Of a stretch of DNA of 64,000 nt, positions 1-9,077 are shown piece after piece. Positions within the stretch are counted from its first letter, which is position 1. Each line of letters begins with the position of its first letter. This stretch comes from Bradyrhizobium ottawaense (GTDB lineage Bacteria > Pseudomonadota > Alphaproteobacteria > Rhizobiales > Xanthobacteraceae), in contig NZ_LT629693.1 of the NCBI RefSeq assembly GCF_900099825.1, positions 6,211,001-6,275,000 on the forward strand, in the 5' to 3' direction. The translations under genes and the position numbers were made by a program. Below the pieces are notes generated by a model. That model worked only from the letters and a program-made list of their open reading frames with translations, ran no database searches and was not told the origin of the DNA.

Positions 1-119
1 CTTCGCGAACAGACATCGTTAGCGGCGATCTGTATGTCGTAAGCGGTGTTCCGCGACCACCTTCCGGATGATGTCGTGATCTGCGAGTCTGCGGTCCGGT
101 TTTGACCGTTAGGCTTAGA

Positions 120-548
120 ATGGACACTGAACATATTGCTATCACGGAGCCAGTCCGCCGGCTGGAAGTGTTCACCGGCGCCGGGCGGCGGCGGACATGG
201 CGCGATGAAGACAAGGCCCGGATTGTCGCTGAGATCGCGACGAGCGGAGACTCGGTCTGTGCCGTGGCTCGACGCCATGGATTATCACCGCAGCAGTTAT
301 TTGGCTGGCGACGTCAATTGCGAGATTCCGAAGCTGAACGTTCAGAGGCTGACGGGCTGCAGTTCGTGCCGGCGGTTGTGGATGGGGGATCGTCTCCTGT
401 TCCGCAACGGAGGACACCGCGGAGCAAGGCTGAGGCCAGTGCCGGAACGATCGAGGTCGAGATCAGCGGCGTGACGGTCCGGGTCGGCCGTGGTGCGGAC
501 GCAAAGACTTTGATGGCGGTGCTGCGTGCATTGATGGCCGGCGCGTGA
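120..548 (+). CDS. tnpA: IS66 accessory protein TnpA (HTH)
   Basis: First gene of the IS66 element, about 142 residues. The N-terminal half is a helix-turn-helix domain typical of IS66 Orf1: TWRDEDKARIVAEI, then AVARRHGLSPQQLFGWRRQL. These proteins are thought to bind element ends or act as accessory factors to the TnpC transposase. A TTG at 102 could extend it by six residues; ATG 120 was chosen as the more usual start. Its stop overlaps the GTG start of tnpB, which suggests translational coupling. Confidence 0.85.
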   Translation: MDTEHIAITEPVRRLEVFTGAGRRRTWRDEDKARIVAEIATSGDSVCAVARRHGLSPQQLFGWRRQLRDSEAERSEADGLQFVPAVVDGGSSPVPQRRTPRSKAEASAGTIEVEISGVTVRVGRGADAKTLMAVLRALMAGA

Positions 549-901
549 TCGGCCCGACCGGCGCGGTCCGGGTGATGGTGGCGACCAAGCCTGTCGACTT
601 CCGCAAGGGGGCGGAGGGACTTGCGGCGCTGGTGCGCGAAATCATGACGGCGGATCCATTCTCGGGCGCGGTTTACGTGTTCCGAGCCAAGCGGGCGGAC
701 CGGATCAAGCTGATCTTCTGGGACGGTACGGGCCTGTGCCTGTTCGCAAAACGGCTGGAGGACGGCATCTTCCGCTGGCCGAAGATCGAGGATGGTGTGA
801 TGCGTTTGTCGGCTGCGCAATTGTCGGCGTTGCTCGAGGGGCTGGACTGGCGGCGCGTTCATGAAGCCCGAGAGACGGTAACGCCGACGCAGCCTGGCTG
901 A
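545..901 (+). CDS. tnpB: IS66 accessory protein TnpB
   Basis: A 118-residue protein of the IS66 Orf2/TnpB family. It shows the hallmark run DFRKGAEGLAALV near residues 19-31, followed by FRAKRADRIKLIFWDG and GLCLFAKRLEDG. The GTG start overlaps the tnpA stop by 4 bp. TnpB is required for transposition of IS66 elements but its biochemical role is unclear. Length is normal for the family. Confidence 0.93.
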   Translation: MIGPTGAVRVMVATKPVDFRKGAEGLAALVREIMTADPFSGAVYVFRAKRADRIKLIFWDGTGLCLFAKRLEDGIFRWPKIEDGVMRLSAAQLSALLEGLDWRRVHEARETVTPTQPG

Positions 902-979
902 CGATTTGTTCCTGCGGCGAAGTGAATCACGTGCAACGGGATCGTCGCAAAATGCGACTGAATATGATCTGATTTGGTG

Positions 980-2503
980 ATGCCGAGCGACGCACTGCCT
1001 GACGATCCCGAGATGCTGAAAGCGATGCTGCTCGCCGAGCGGATGCAGAACGAGCGGCTGCGCCAGATCATCAAGGAACTGCAGCGGCATCGTTTTGGCC
1101 GCAGGGCTGAGACGCTGCCCGAAGATCAAATGCTGCTCGGCCTCGAAGACGTCGAGCAGACGGCGGCGAGCGATGAGGCGGCAGCGGATCAGTCGGCTCC
1201 GGCCTCAAGAGCTGCACGGGCCGAGAAGCGACGTATCAACCGGGGCTCGCTGCCAGCGCATCTGCCGCGGATCGAGTTCGTCGTCGACATCGACGACCAG
1301 GCCTGTCCCTGCTGCCAGGGCGAACTCCACCGGATCGGCGAAGACAAGAGCGAGCGGCTGGACATTGTGCCAGCGCAGTTCAGGGTGCTCGTCACCATCA
1401 GGCCGAAATATGCTTGCCGGCGTTGCGAGGACGGTGTCGTGCAGGCCCCTGCGCCAGCGCGCCTGATTGAGGGCGGCATGCCGACCGAGGCCACCATCGC
1501 CCAGGTTCTGGTGTCCAAATATGCCGACCATCTTCCGCTGTATCGCCAGGCCCAGATTTACGCCCGGCAACAGATTGTTCTGGATCGATCGACGCTGGCG
1601 GACTGGGTAGGCCACGCCGCCTGGCACCTGCGTCCGCTGCACGAACGGCTTCTCACGAGACTAAAGGAATTACCCCGGCTGTTTGCGGACGAGACGACGG
1701 CGCCCGTGCTCGATCCCGGCCGGGGCCGCACCAAGACCGGTCAGCTTTGGGCCTATGCCGCCGATGACCGGCCATGGGGCGGCTCTGATCCACCGGGCGT
1801 GGCCTATGTCTACGCACCCGATCGCAAAGCGGAGCGGCCGATTGTCCATCTGGAAGGCTTCAAGGGCGTCTTGCAGGTCGACGGCTATGCCGGCTACCGC
1901 AAGCTGGCCGATCGTGGCGACGTCCGCCTTGCGTTCTGCTGGTCGCATGTACGCCGCTACTTCTATGAGCTCGCCGTCCCCGGTCCGTCGCCCATCGCCA
2001 GCGAAGCGCTCGAACGTATCGCCGCGCTCTATGCTGTCGAGAAAGACATCCGCGGTCGTCATGCTGACGAGCGTCGAACAGCCCGGCAACAGAGAAGCCG
2101 TCCGCTGATCGACGCGTTCGAGCCTTGGCTACACGCAAAGCTTGGCCTGATCAGTCAGAAGAGCAAGCTTGCCGAGGCCATCCGCTACGCCCTGTCTCGC
2201 TGGGAAGGGCTGACGCGCTTCATCGACGACGGCCGCATCGAGCTCGACAACAACACCGTCGAGCGATCGATCCGCCCGATCGCGCTCAACCGAAAGAATG
2301 CGTTGTTCGCAGGTTCGGACGGTGGTGCCGAGCATTGGGCCACCATCGCCTCACTGATCGAAACTTGTAAGTTGAACGACGTCGATCCGCTCGCCTACCT
2401 GACCGACGTCCTCACAAGGATCGCCAACGGTCATCCCAATCGCGATATCGATCAGCTGCTGCCGTGGGCATACCGAAAGCAAGACCTCAAAGCCGTGGCC
2501 TGA
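980..2503 (+). CDS. tnpC: IS66 transposase TnpC
   Basis: A 507-residue DDE-type transposase, full length for IS66. In order it has an N-terminal coiled coil (LLAERMQNERLRQIIKELQ), a four-cysteine zinc-binding motif (CPCC about residue 112 and CRRC about 147), and the catalytic core with LFADETTAPVLDPG, LQVDGYAGY and the C-terminal LDNNTVERSIRPIALNRKN. The last block carries the family-conserved NN..ER...R signature. TTG 974 and GTG 977 are alternative starts just upstream. No frame disruption is seen, so the element looks functional. Confidence 0.93.
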   Translation: MPSDALPDDPEMLKAMLLAERMQNERLRQIIKELQRHRFGRRAETLPEDQMLLGLEDVEQTAASDEAAADQSAPASRAARAEKRRINRGSLPAHLPRIEFVVDIDDQACPCCQGELHRIGEDKSERLDIVPAQFRVLVTIRPKYACRRCEDGVVQAPAPARLIEGGMPTEATIAQVLVSKYADHLPLYRQAQIYARQQIVLDRSTLADWVGHAAWHLRPLHERLLTRLKELPRLFADETTAPVLDPGRGRTKTGQLWAYAADDRPWGGSDPPGVAYVYAPDRKAERPIVHLEGFKGVLQVDGYAGYRKLADRGDVRLAFCWSHVRRYFYELAVPGPSPIASEALERIAALYAVEKDIRGRHADERRTARQQRSRPLIDAFEPWLHAKLGLISQKSKLAEAIRYALSRWEGLTRFIDDGRIELDNNTVERSIRPIALNRKNALFAGSDGGAEHWATIASLIETCKLNDVDPLAYLTDVLTRIANGHPNRDIDQLLPWAYRKQDLKAVA

Positions 2504-2784
2504 AAACACCGCTTACTGTATGTCGCAAAAGTGCCGATTTTGTTCTCTAATTCCGGGTCTTGGTGTCAAGCTCTCCGACGATCGTCCTTTGCCGGGCCCA
2601 CTGTTCTCTCCGCGGTAGGGGTGAACCCTCCGCATGATGGCGTAAGGTGACGCTGGCGGTTCAATGTTGCAATCGCGGTCGGCCTTTCGGACGCTCGCAA
2701 AAAATCGGGCGAACTCACCATCGCCATCGTCCCGGCAGGGACGTCTTTTCCCGCCCGTTCGGCAGGAACTCGGTAATGCCCTCG

Positions 2785-3813
2785 CTAGGCAGCAATCTCC
2801 TTCGACCAGTTGAACTCGGTTCCATCGATCCACATGCGATGCAGAATGACCGCGAGCTTACGCGCGACTGCAACCTTTGCCTTGCGGAGCCCGTTGCGCT
2901 TGGCGAGCCTTACTCCCCAGGCCTTCACGGCGGACCATTTTGGGACGCGCGTCAGCAGAACCCCGGCTGCTTCAAATAGATAACTTCGCAGCATAGCGTC
3001 GCCGCACTTCGAGATGCGGCCTGACCAATCGACCTCCCCGGAGGCGTAGCGTCTACTGGTTAACCCGACATAAGCACCTACGCTTCTCGACCGCGCAAAC
3101 CGTGCCGGGTCGTCAATCGTTGCCTTGAAGGCGAGCGCGGTGATCGGACCGATCCCAGGCACGGTCATGAACCGGCGGACCTGCGCATCATGGCGAGCCA
3201 GTTTCATAACCTTGCGGTCAAGCTCGCTGACCTGCTGCCCGACGGCATTGCGCGCTTCGAGCAGCGGTCTGATCACAGCTATCAGCTCAGGACGGCCCTC
3301 GATCAACTCCTCGGCTCGCACGGCAAAGACATTGAACTTGGCACGGCCGATGACGAGACCGAGGTTCTTCAGAAGGCCGCGAACATGGTTCTCGAGATCG
3401 CGTTTGATCTTGACCAGCAGCGCCCGGCTGGCCAGTAGCGCCCTGACCGAGTGGCTATCGAGATCCTTGACGTGCACCTCTTTGAACCAGCCGGTCTGCA
3501 TGATGCGGGCTATCCCGATTGCATCGTTGCGGTCGCTTTTGTTGATCTGCATCCTGAGCACGGCTTTGGCATGGCGCGCGTCGATACAGATCACTGGGAG
3601 GCCGAGCTGCTTAAGCTCGGTCCATAGCCAGGTTGACGTCGGTCCGGTCTCGAGGCCGATGCGTACTGCATCCGGCGCCTTTGACCTCACGTAAACTGAG
3701 ATAGCCTCAGGATCTGAATCGACCACGCTCTCTCGCACGACCGACCCCGTCTGATCCACCACGCAGATCGATGTCTGCTTCAACGATACGTCCAGTCCGA
3801 CATAGTATTCCAT
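2785..3813 (-). CDS. IS110-family transposase
   Basis: About 342 residues. The N-terminal DEDD RuvC-like domain begins YYVGLDVSLKQTSICVVD, with the second acidic position in IGLETGPTS and the block ARHAKAVLRMQINKSDRNDA. The C-terminal Transposase_20 region holds TVPGIGPITALAFKATI and GLTSRRYASGEVDWSGRISKCGD around the conserved serine. Start was set at the ATG of MEYYVGLD rather than nine codons upstream, because family members begin just before GLDVS. IS110 elements lack clear inverted repeats, so element ends were not assigned. Confidence 0.9.
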   Translation of the reverse strand: MEYYVGLDVSLKQTSICVVDQTGSVVRESVVDSDPEAISVYVRSKAPDAVRIGLETGPTSTWLWTELKQLGLPVICIDARHAKAVLRMQINKSDRNDAIGIARIMQTGWFKEVHVKDLDSHSVRALLASRALLVKIKRDLENHVRGLLKNLGLVIGRAKFNVFAVRAEELIEGRPELIAVIRPLLEARNAVGQQVSELDRKVMKLARHDAQVRRFMTVPGIGPITALAFKATIDDPARFARSRSVGAYVGLTSRRYASGEVDWSGRISKCGDAMLRSYLFEAAGVLLTRVPKWSAVKAWGVRLAKRNGLRKAKVAVARKLAVILHRMWIDGTEFNWSKEIAA

Positions 3814-3914
3814 TGCCGCTCTCCATCGCTGCGAGGCCACATGAGGCGGGCCTCATACGTTCCTGGAGAGCTGATTCCCTTGCCTTTTTCTGGCTCGATC
3901 CCGGAATTACCCCA

Positions 3915-4122
3915 TGTTGCAAAAGTCCCAAAAGGCCCCGCGGCTAATTTTCCGCCAAAGAACGAAACAAGCGACAATCGCCGATCAGTGCAGCCTCAAA
4001 CCGTTATCGGAGTCGTCCGTACGTTTGGCGCACGACGGCGCGGTCCCCCACGTTGTTATTCGATCGTCGCGCCTATGGCTCTGAGAATTTGAGTCCCATG
4101 CCGCAAAAATACTTTTGCAACA
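3915..4122. repeat. 208-bp MITE-like sequence with 12-bp inverted ends
   Basis: A perfect inverted pair, TGTTGCAAAAGT at 3915-3926 and ACTTTTGCAACA at 4111-4122, encloses about 200 bp with no convincing gene. A similar string, tgtcgcaaaagt, follows the IS66 element at 2521. No flanking target duplication is evident. It could be a non-autonomous element or a deleted IS; identity is unproven. Confidence 0.45.
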
Positions 4123-4162
4123 AAATCTGCCAGGAACGGAAGTCGATATTTCTCGACGCAAA

Positions 4163-4194
4163 AAGCCGCCGAACCTTCAAAAGGCCGGCGGCTT
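4163..4194 (-). terminator. Rho-independent terminator of the outer-membrane protein remnant
   Basis: Inverted repeat aagccgcc (4163-4170) / ggcggctt (4187-4194) with extra inner pairing. Read on the minus strand it is followed by a run of T (A tract at 4160-4164). It lies just 3' of the minus-strand porin-like reading frame ending at 4212. Confidence 0.75.
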
Positions 4195-4211
4195 CAAAAG
4201 TAGTCCGGGTA

Positions 4212-4813
4212 TCAGAAGCGATAATAACCTGCAATTTTGTAGTTATTCGAATCCTCACCGTACTGTTCGAACCCGCCCCCAAAATCATAGGTCTTTTTGG
4301 GGAGGCTGATGCGTGCATAGCGGAAATCGACGCTCCAGTGTTGAGCGACACGGTATTCGAGGCCAACTCCGATGACCGAGCCGACGTGTTCATTTGAAGG
4401 CGACGGCCCGAACGGGGAAGTAGCCTCGATTTTCGAATAGGCAACGCCGCCGAATACATAAGGCAGGAAGTTGTTGACGGCGTAACCCAGCCGCACGGCC
4501 CCGATGACCGCCGATTGAGGACGCAAATTGAAGACGACGCCCGGGACAAGCGTAAAATCCGCCTTGAGACGGGTGATTGGTACCGTGACGAAGGCGCCTA
4601 GCACGATATTATTTGCGAACTGATAGTCCGCACCAAGTTTCAGAAGCGAAACGTCGCATCGATAGATCCGAAGGTTGAGGGCCGGGATTGCGTGCTGTAT
4701 TCGCGGGATCGTCGTACGACGGTAAATCCGAAGCGAAAACCCGACTGGGTGAAGATTTCCGCTCCGGTTAGCAAATCGAGCACTGCAACATTCCTTAGCT
4801 TGACGAGGGCGGC
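4212..4813 (-). pseudogene. Outer-membrane beta-barrel protein, frameshifted and 5'-truncated
   Basis: The 3' part (4212-4640) encodes alternating beta-strand sequence such as GAVRLGYAVNNFLPYVFGGVAYSK and VGLEYRVAQHWSVDFRYARI and ends AGYYRF, a C-terminal aromatic typical of outer-membrane barrels of the Omp25/Omp31 type common in rhizobia. Immediately upstream, a different frame (4813 to about 4645) continues plausibly with IFTQSGFRFGF and FGSIDATFRF, then joins LKLGADYQFANN through a single-base shift near 4640-4646. No signal peptide or start codon remains upstream of 4814, where a stop occurs. This reads as a decayed porin-like gene. Confidence 0.65.
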
Positions 4814-4899
4814 TCAGTCTCTTCGGGCGGCGTTCTTATGTTCGACGTGGATAGTGTCCAACAGCACGCGTTGCGCTAAACTGCCGCATTACAAGCAGC

Positions 4900-5241
4900 C
4901 TACGTTATGGCGGCCTTACGCAGCGTAGGTTTTGCAGATGCTGTTCCCAACTCTGCTTCTGAGCCTGCCGTATGCTCGATCCAATCGATAAGTCGAACGA
5001 CGTCCGAGTAATAGGTGAAGTGGTCTTCCCCAGATGCAACGCCAAAAAAGCCCCGGCTCTTTTCATCGCGCATTGCACGCTTGAGGCGCCGAGCAAACAG
5101 TACCAACTGGTCGTTCGAAGGCATTAGCCCTGTAGAAGGCAAGCGAGATCGTCGTTCAGTACTGGACCGTCTCTCGCCGAAACTCTGCTTTTCGCTTTCG
5201 GAACGGCTGTCTATCCCCGAACGTCTTTCGATTGATGACAT
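4900..5241 (-). CDS. Hypothetical protein, Arg/Ser/Glu-rich N-terminus
   Basis: A 113-residue protein of unknown function. The first 35 residues are rich in Arg, Ser and Glu and contain repeated ERRS units (SSIERRSG, FGERRSSTERRS). The rest is a predicted helical domain (DQLVLFARRLKRAMRDEK, YYSDVVRLIDWIEHT). The ATG at 5241 was chosen over 5289 because GGGGAA lies at good spacing just upstream. No family was recognised. It stands alone, with a 365-bp upstream non-coding stretch. Confidence 0.6.
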   Translation of the reverse strand: MSSIERRSGIDSRSESEKQSFGERRSSTERRSRLPSTGLMPSNDQLVLFARRLKRAMRDEKSRGFFGVASGEDHFTYYSDVVRLIDWIEHTAGSEAELGTASAKPTLRKAAIT

Positions 5242-5606
5242 TGCTTTTCCCCAATAAATGTTTCCCGGAGCCACCATGCAATTCGACACAGGCGCGCTAA
5301 TCTATCGACCAATATGAATGTCGGGAGCGCTTAACCAGCACCGGCAGAGCCGATGCCAACTCTCTATACGAGCAAAAATATAAGGTTTCCCTAAATTGGT
5401 ATGATTCGAAGCCCGGACACTAGCTCCGACCGATACCTTCGCCTGATTGCAGGACTTTTTAAGTATCTTGGTCGTGGTGTTAATGAGGCCTTAATCAGGT
5501 ATGCATTAAGTTTTGTCTGTTTTTCCAAGCTTTGAGTCTCTGGTCGGATCGATAATTTTGAAGCTAACGTTCAGTTTCCTGTCTAATTTTAGATCATGGA
5601 GCTCGA
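5242..5606. other. Intergenic stretch, no gene seen
   Basis: A comparatively AT-rich spacer between the divergent genes at 4900-5241 and 5607-5831. It presumably holds promoters for both, but no clear -35/-10 pair, hairpin or small gene can be defended. Confidence 0.5.
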
Positions 5607-5831
5607 ATGCAAATGATCAGTTTGCGGAATGTACCGTTCATAGACACTGAATCGCTCGCGGCAGCTGAGGGCCGAGAAGCCCTATTTCGTGATGATCAGG
5701 GCTTTGTTCTTTATCTTTCCACTGACATTTCAACTCCTTTGGGCGAAGAAAGAATTGTTCGGCTTGGAGCACGTGAAGCGTTGATTTGGCTTAATGAGGA
5801 TTCGCAGGAACAAGGATCATTCTGGATTTAG
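5607..5831 (+). CDS. Small hypothetical protein
   Basis: A 74-residue, acidic protein without cysteines or membrane segments. The sequence has short alternating strands (GFVLYLSTDIS, ERIVRLGAREALIWLNED). The start follows ggagctcga at suitable spacing. No family was recognised. It begins a run of short plus-strand genes up to the PilZ gene at 6336. Confidence 0.6.
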   Translation: MQMISLRNVPFIDTESLAAAEGREALFRDDQGFVLYLSTDISTPLGEERIVRLGAREALIWLNEDSQEQGSFWI

Positions 5832-5883
5832 TCGGCACGTTCGGTGATTGCGACTGATCGACTGAAGAGCTTGGATTGCTTCA

Positions 5884-6060
5884 ATGACAACAGACCAGAT
5901 CGCTTATCTTACTCAGTCTCTGCCCAACTGTCCGAAATGCAAATCAGGAATGGTGATGTCTTGTCGCGAAGCGTATTCGTCTGAACCGCTCGTTTTAATT
6001 TTCGAATGCCTCAGCTGCCGTTTCGTGATGCGGCGGGCAAAAGAGAAAAGTACCTATTAA
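5884..6060 (+). CDS. Small zinc-ribbon-like protein
   Basis: A 58-residue frame starting ATG at 5884 and ending TAA at 6058-6060. It has two CxxC knuckles, NCPKCKSG about residues 15-22 and ECLSCRF about 43-49, separated by 24 residues. This is the spacing of a single zinc ribbon. Such tiny proteins of unknown function are common in rhizobial accessory regions. Only the sequence supports it; expression is unknown. Confidence 0.5.
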   Translation: MTTDQIAYLTQSLPNCPKCKSGMVMSCREAYSSEPLVLIFECLSCRFVMRRAKEKSTY

Positions 6061-6084
6061 CGACCTAAGAGAATCGAGCTTAAC

Positions 6085-6328
6085 ATGCCAATCCGTCGCC
6101 GACTGTCAAGCGCACTTCCGGTCGGACCCGCTCCTGTTCCGACATGTGTTTCATGCGGAGTCGATAGAAGGAAGACCTACGCCGAAGCTGCAACTCGAAT
6201 ATACGATGTCTGTTCTTCGGTGCCCAGTCTGCCGAACGACATTGCGTCTTGTGGAGCGCCGTTTGTCAAAGAAGCGATCCAAGAGAACCCTGCGTTTACT
6301 AGTGCTCCGTGACAAAATGGACAGGTAA
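6085..6328 (+). other. Possible broken small cysteine-motif gene
   Basis: Two overlapping frames compete. One starts ATG 6085, after an agag ribosome-site-like string, and contains TCVSCG. The other, from GTG 6146 to 6328, contains RCPVCRTTLRLVERR, a more convincing knuckle. An original gene may have read from the first frame into the second through a frameshift. I cannot decide which, if either, is translated. Confidence 0.25.
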
Positions 6329-6335
6329 GCCTGTT

Positions 6336-6578
6336 ATGGTCGAGACTCGGGCTGCGCCCCGCTTCCGTGTCATGAAGGCCGCCAAAATCGAATACGGCGG
6401 AATCAAAACTCCTTGCATGATTCGCGACCTATCGGTTACTGGAGCAGCGCTGGAAATTTCCGAGCTAAGCGGAAAAATCCCTGCAACGTTCAACCTGCTT
6501 TTGCCCGACGATGGATTGAAGCTGCCGTGTCAGGTCGTCTGGCGCAGTAAGTTTAAAATCGGCGTTGCGTTCGATTAG
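6336..6578 (+). CDS. PilZ-domain protein (possible c-di-GMP binder)
   Basis: An 80-residue single-domain PilZ protein. The N-terminal basic motif RAAPRFRV supplies the RxxxR element and DLSVTGAALE matches the D/NxSxxG element, the two parts that contact cyclic di-GMP in this family. The C-terminal strands QVVWRSKFKIGVAFD complete the barrel. The ATG at 6336 follows AGGTAAG; a GTG at 6309 would add nine residues. PilZ proteins of this size often regulate EPS or motility, which suits the window, but no direct link is visible. Confidence 0.85.
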   Translation: MVETRAAPRFRVMKAAKIEYGGIKTPCMIRDLSVTGAALEISELSGKIPATFNLLLPDDGLKLPCQVVWRSKFKIGVAFD

Positions 6579-6579
6579 A

Positions 6580-6825
6580 TCGTCTGGCCGCATCTGCCTG
6601 TCCAACAATGCCGCTGAACGCGGTGTGCGCGGTATCGCCCTGGGGAGAAAATCCTGGTTGTTCTGCGGCTCTGACCGTGGCGGCGAGCGGGCCGCGGTGA
6701 TGTACAGCCTGATCGTCACGGCCAAGATGAACGACATTGATCCGCAGGCCTGGCTCTCCGACGTTCTCGCGCGCATCGCCGAGCATCCGGTTCAAAGGCT
6801 CGACGAGCTGCTGCCATGAAATTGG
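6580..6825 (+). mobile_element. IS66 tnpC C-terminal fragment
   Basis: Encodes LSNNAAERGVRGIALGRKSW, followed by CGSDRGGERAAVMYSLI and NDIDPQAWLSDVLARIAEHP. This is the C-terminal end of an IS66 transposase, different in sequence from the intact copy at 980-2503 but very close to the fragment at 34880-35228. The upstream catalytic portion is absent. It follows the PilZ stop directly, so an old IS66 deletion joined here. Confidence 0.85.
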
Positions 6826-6908
6826 CATAGGCCCGGCGCGCAGGCCAGTCAGGCCGCCTGACCATGGCCGGAATCAACTACGCCTTCACGATCAGCCGAA
6901 ATCTGCCA

Positions 6909-7345
6909 TCAGTTCGGTGGCAGCGCCTCGGAAATCTCCTGCGCCTCGCTTGCATCGGCGAAGACCTCCTCGCGGATCACGCGCATCGTCACCTGATGAA
7001 GGTAGGCTTGCAGAGCTTGGTCAAGTTCGGAAAACTCGGGCCACAGGACTTGGTCGAGAAACCGCTTCGGCGCCCTGATCATGACCGTGTTGCGCCGCTG
7101 CCGATAATATCGGTAGGGCTTCATGCCATAGCGTCGGCACAGTGCAAGAAACAAATGGCGCGACCATTGATCAGGCATCGAGAACTGCATCTCAATCGAC
7201 GGATCCTGCCGGCTGAGTTCGCCTAGACGCGCCCGGACACGTTCCAGCGCGGCCTCAGCAGCGAGGCGTTCACCGGCCGTCCCGGCCCAGCGAACAGGGC
7301 CTCGATCTTCCGCAACTTCTCGCGCAACTGGGATTCGGTCGACAT
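6909..7345 (-). pseudogene. Conserved hypothetical protein, frameshifted
   Basis: A start at 7345 gives MSTESQLREKLRKIEALFAG. The frame is then lost near 7281-7295. One frame over, the coding continues without a stop as WAGTAGERLAAEAALERVRA, then LSRQDPSIEMQFSMPDQWSR, to the stop at 6909. The reassembled protein is about 145 residues with an N-terminal helical segment reminiscent of DUF2786 and a basic middle (RYGMKPYRYYRQRRNTVMIRAP). Function is unknown. One base change explains the break. Confidence 0.7.
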
Positions 7346-7555
7346 CGGTAGTCTCAGGCTTTGTCCTGAGTGAAGCCCAACATCCGCATTGCGCGCGGTC
7401 AACCGACCATCGTCGATATCCACGTCATTCATTAGCCACGTGGGGTCAAAACACCGCTATCGTCCAAATCCATAAAGCAGACTCTGGTCTACTTCCGCGC
7501 CGCAATAAGCCGCACGAGTGAACTCGCCGCGGTACTGACCGGATGCTAACCGAAT

Positions 7556-7592
7556 CTCTGACGCAAGCCTGCGGCCCATTGCACGTGTCGGA
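7556..7592 (+). repeat. 37-bp dispersed repeat, copy 1
   Basis: The segment differs from 16719-16755 at only one base (36 of 37 by eye). Both copies are in non-coding DNA beside IS material: IS66 and pseudogene debris here, the IS481 element there. It may be an IS end or another small interspersed repeat. Confidence 0.6.
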
Positions 7593-7730
7593 AGGATAGT
7601 TCGAACTGAAACCTAGGAAAAATACTTGGGTTCTTTGGTCGGCCCCATTTTCAGTCCACCGAAACTTTCCTTTTTTGCAGATGACCGTTATCCGTTATGT
7701 GCCCACGAACGAAAGTCTCGACACAAGAAA

Positions 7731-7754
7731 AAGCCGCCGCCCTTAAGGCGGCTT
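7731..7754 (-). terminator. Rho-independent terminator of PEP-CTERM gene 1
   Basis: The hairpin aagccgcc (7731-7738) / ggcggctt (7747-7754) is followed on the minus strand by T residues. It sits 28 bp past the stop of the gene ending at 7782. Very similar AGCCGCC/GGCGGCT hairpins follow most other PEP-CTERM genes in the window. Confidence 0.85.
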
Positions 7755-7781
7755 CCTAATTTCAAAGCTGACGATCGGGGA

Positions 7782-9077
7782 TTAGGCGGTCATCAATGCG
7801 GCCCTTGATTTGCGGCGATAGGCCATGAAGCCAATGCCAGCGAAGCCGAAGATAATCATTGCCCATGTTGATGGCTCGGGGACTGCGGTAATGGCTGTCA
7901 TTGTACCTGTAAATGCGCCGTCTCCTGTGAACGTAACTTGGGTGACGAACGCGGTTGAATTGGCGGGATCAAGGCCCAAGCTCGGATCAATTCCCAGAAT
8001 TTCGAACTTGCTGATGCCGCCCTGACCAAAGTTGTACAATGTATCAGCTGCAAGGTCCTGCTTGAATTCGAAAGACGTGCCATTCCATACATAGAGTTCG
8101 TAGGGATGAGACATACCTAAGTTCGGGAGCTCGACGGTCGCGAAGTTTGGATTGCCGACACCAATCGAGAAAATATAACCGAGGGCAGCTGCAGGATCTA
8201 AGTTCACAGACTGACCATGGCTAACGTCAATGTTGAAGCTATAGACCGTTTGTCCGACGGTATTGACCGATGAGACGGGTACCTGCACAGGACCGCTAAA
8301 TTGCGTTACTGCGTTGGGATGAAAATCGAAAAAGCTCTGAGAGCTTGCTCCAGTTGTGGCGTTGTCATTCAGCCGAAAGTCGTCTCGGATGAGAACGCCA
8401 TAATGACCGTTTGGATTGAGTGGTCCAAAATGAGGAAGGTTCGCCGGAATGGTTATACTGGTTTGGCCGCTTGGCAAATCTTGTCTGAAAATTTCTTGCT
8501 TGTTGTTGTTCAGGTCGAAGATGAAGACTTTTGTGTTCTGAGTAAAACCTGTTGGCAGAGCGACAGCGGCCGGCGCATTCCACGTAATTGTCGGTGTCGT
8601 CACTGTCGCTGATGTGCCGCTGATCGCCGCTCCGGTTATGAACGGAGGCGGTGGCAGGTTCGCAATAGCGGCGGTGTTGACGACAAGAGAGTTATAATTC
8701 GGATTGCTGACGGTTAGTTGCCAAGGTCCGAGCAGGTTCGGGTTGTACCTGATCGACGTCTGAAAGAGATTGGGATCCGGCACTGCGTTAGAGTAGGGAA
8801 CATTAAAGGTGGCGCCATTCTGAGTTGCCGTCACGGTTGTCTGTGATGCGAACGTCTGCTCATTTGAGCCTGACTCGAGATGGAAGCGTCCGCCAAACGA
8901 CAGGAACTGCGTAGCTACGGGTTGTCCGAAGGCTACATTCGAGGAATTGTATCCCACGTAAGCAAACGTCCCGGGGAAGCCAGGCGTCAGCGTATTTTGC
9001 ACAATGGTGTCAACAGGAGCAGCTTTGGCTACCGATGGGACCAAAAACAAAGTCGCCAGAAAAATCGCTCTGCGCAT
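7782..9077 (-). CDS. PEPxxWA-CTERM secreted protein 1
   Basis: A 431-residue exported protein of unknown activity. Residues 1-19 are a Sec signal peptide ([19 protein letters not shown]). The middle is beta-rich and low in cysteine, with segments like [18 protein letters not shown] that resemble an adhesin or Ig-like fold. The C-terminus is a complete sorting signal: PEPSTWAM, a hydrophobic helix [13 protein letters not shown] and a basic tail RRKSRAA. In this family an exosortase cleaves at PEP after Sec export; the candidate enzyme is at 58050-58970. A GGAG box lies just upstream of the start. Confidence 0.9.
   Translation of the reverse strand: MRRAIFLATLFLVPSVAKAAPVDTIVQNTLTPGFPGTFAYVGYNSSNVAFGQPVATQFLSFGGRFHLESGSNEQTFASQTTVTATQNGATFNVPYSNAVPDPNLFQTSIRYNPNLLGPWQLTVSNPNYNSLVVNTAAIANLPPPPFITGAAISGTSATVTTPTITWNAPAAVALPTGFTQNTKVFIFDLNNNKQEIFRQDLPSGQTSITIPANLPHFGPLNPNGHYGVLIRDDFRLNDNATTGASSQSFFDFHPNAVTQFSGPVQVPVSSVNTVGQTVYSFNIDVSHGQSVNLDPAAALGYIFSIGVGNPNFATVELPNLGMSHPYELYVWNGTSFEFKQDLAADTLYNFGQGGISKFEILGIDPSLGLDPANSTAFVTQVTFTGDGAFTGTMTAITAVPEPSTWAMIIFGFAGIGFMAYRRKSRAALMTA

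Larger units (their letters stand above)
39..2516 (+). mobile_element. Complete IS66-family insertion sequence
   Basis: The element has 12-bp perfect terminal inverted repeats, GTAAGCGGTGTT at 39-50 and its reverse complement at 2505-2516. They begin with GTAA as is usual for IS66. It is flanked by an exact 8-bp direct repeat, tgtatgtc, at 31-38 and 2517-2524, which is the target duplication length known for this family. Inside are the three canonical genes tnpA, tnpB and tnpC in order, all open. The intact termini, duplication and genes indicate a recent and possibly still mobile insertion. Confidence 0.95.
7346..7781. other. Intergenic stretch with repeat and terminator
   Basis: Apart from the 37-bp repeat at 7556-7592 and the terminator at 7731-7754, nothing coding is convincing here. 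Confidence 0.5.

Noticed and set aside
1205..2138. Several minus-strand frames opposite IS66 tnpC
   Set aside because: Antisense shadows of a gene with complete transposase motifs.
6565..6819. Functional small protein
   Set aside because: It is the C-terminal end of an IS66 transposase without catalytic core.
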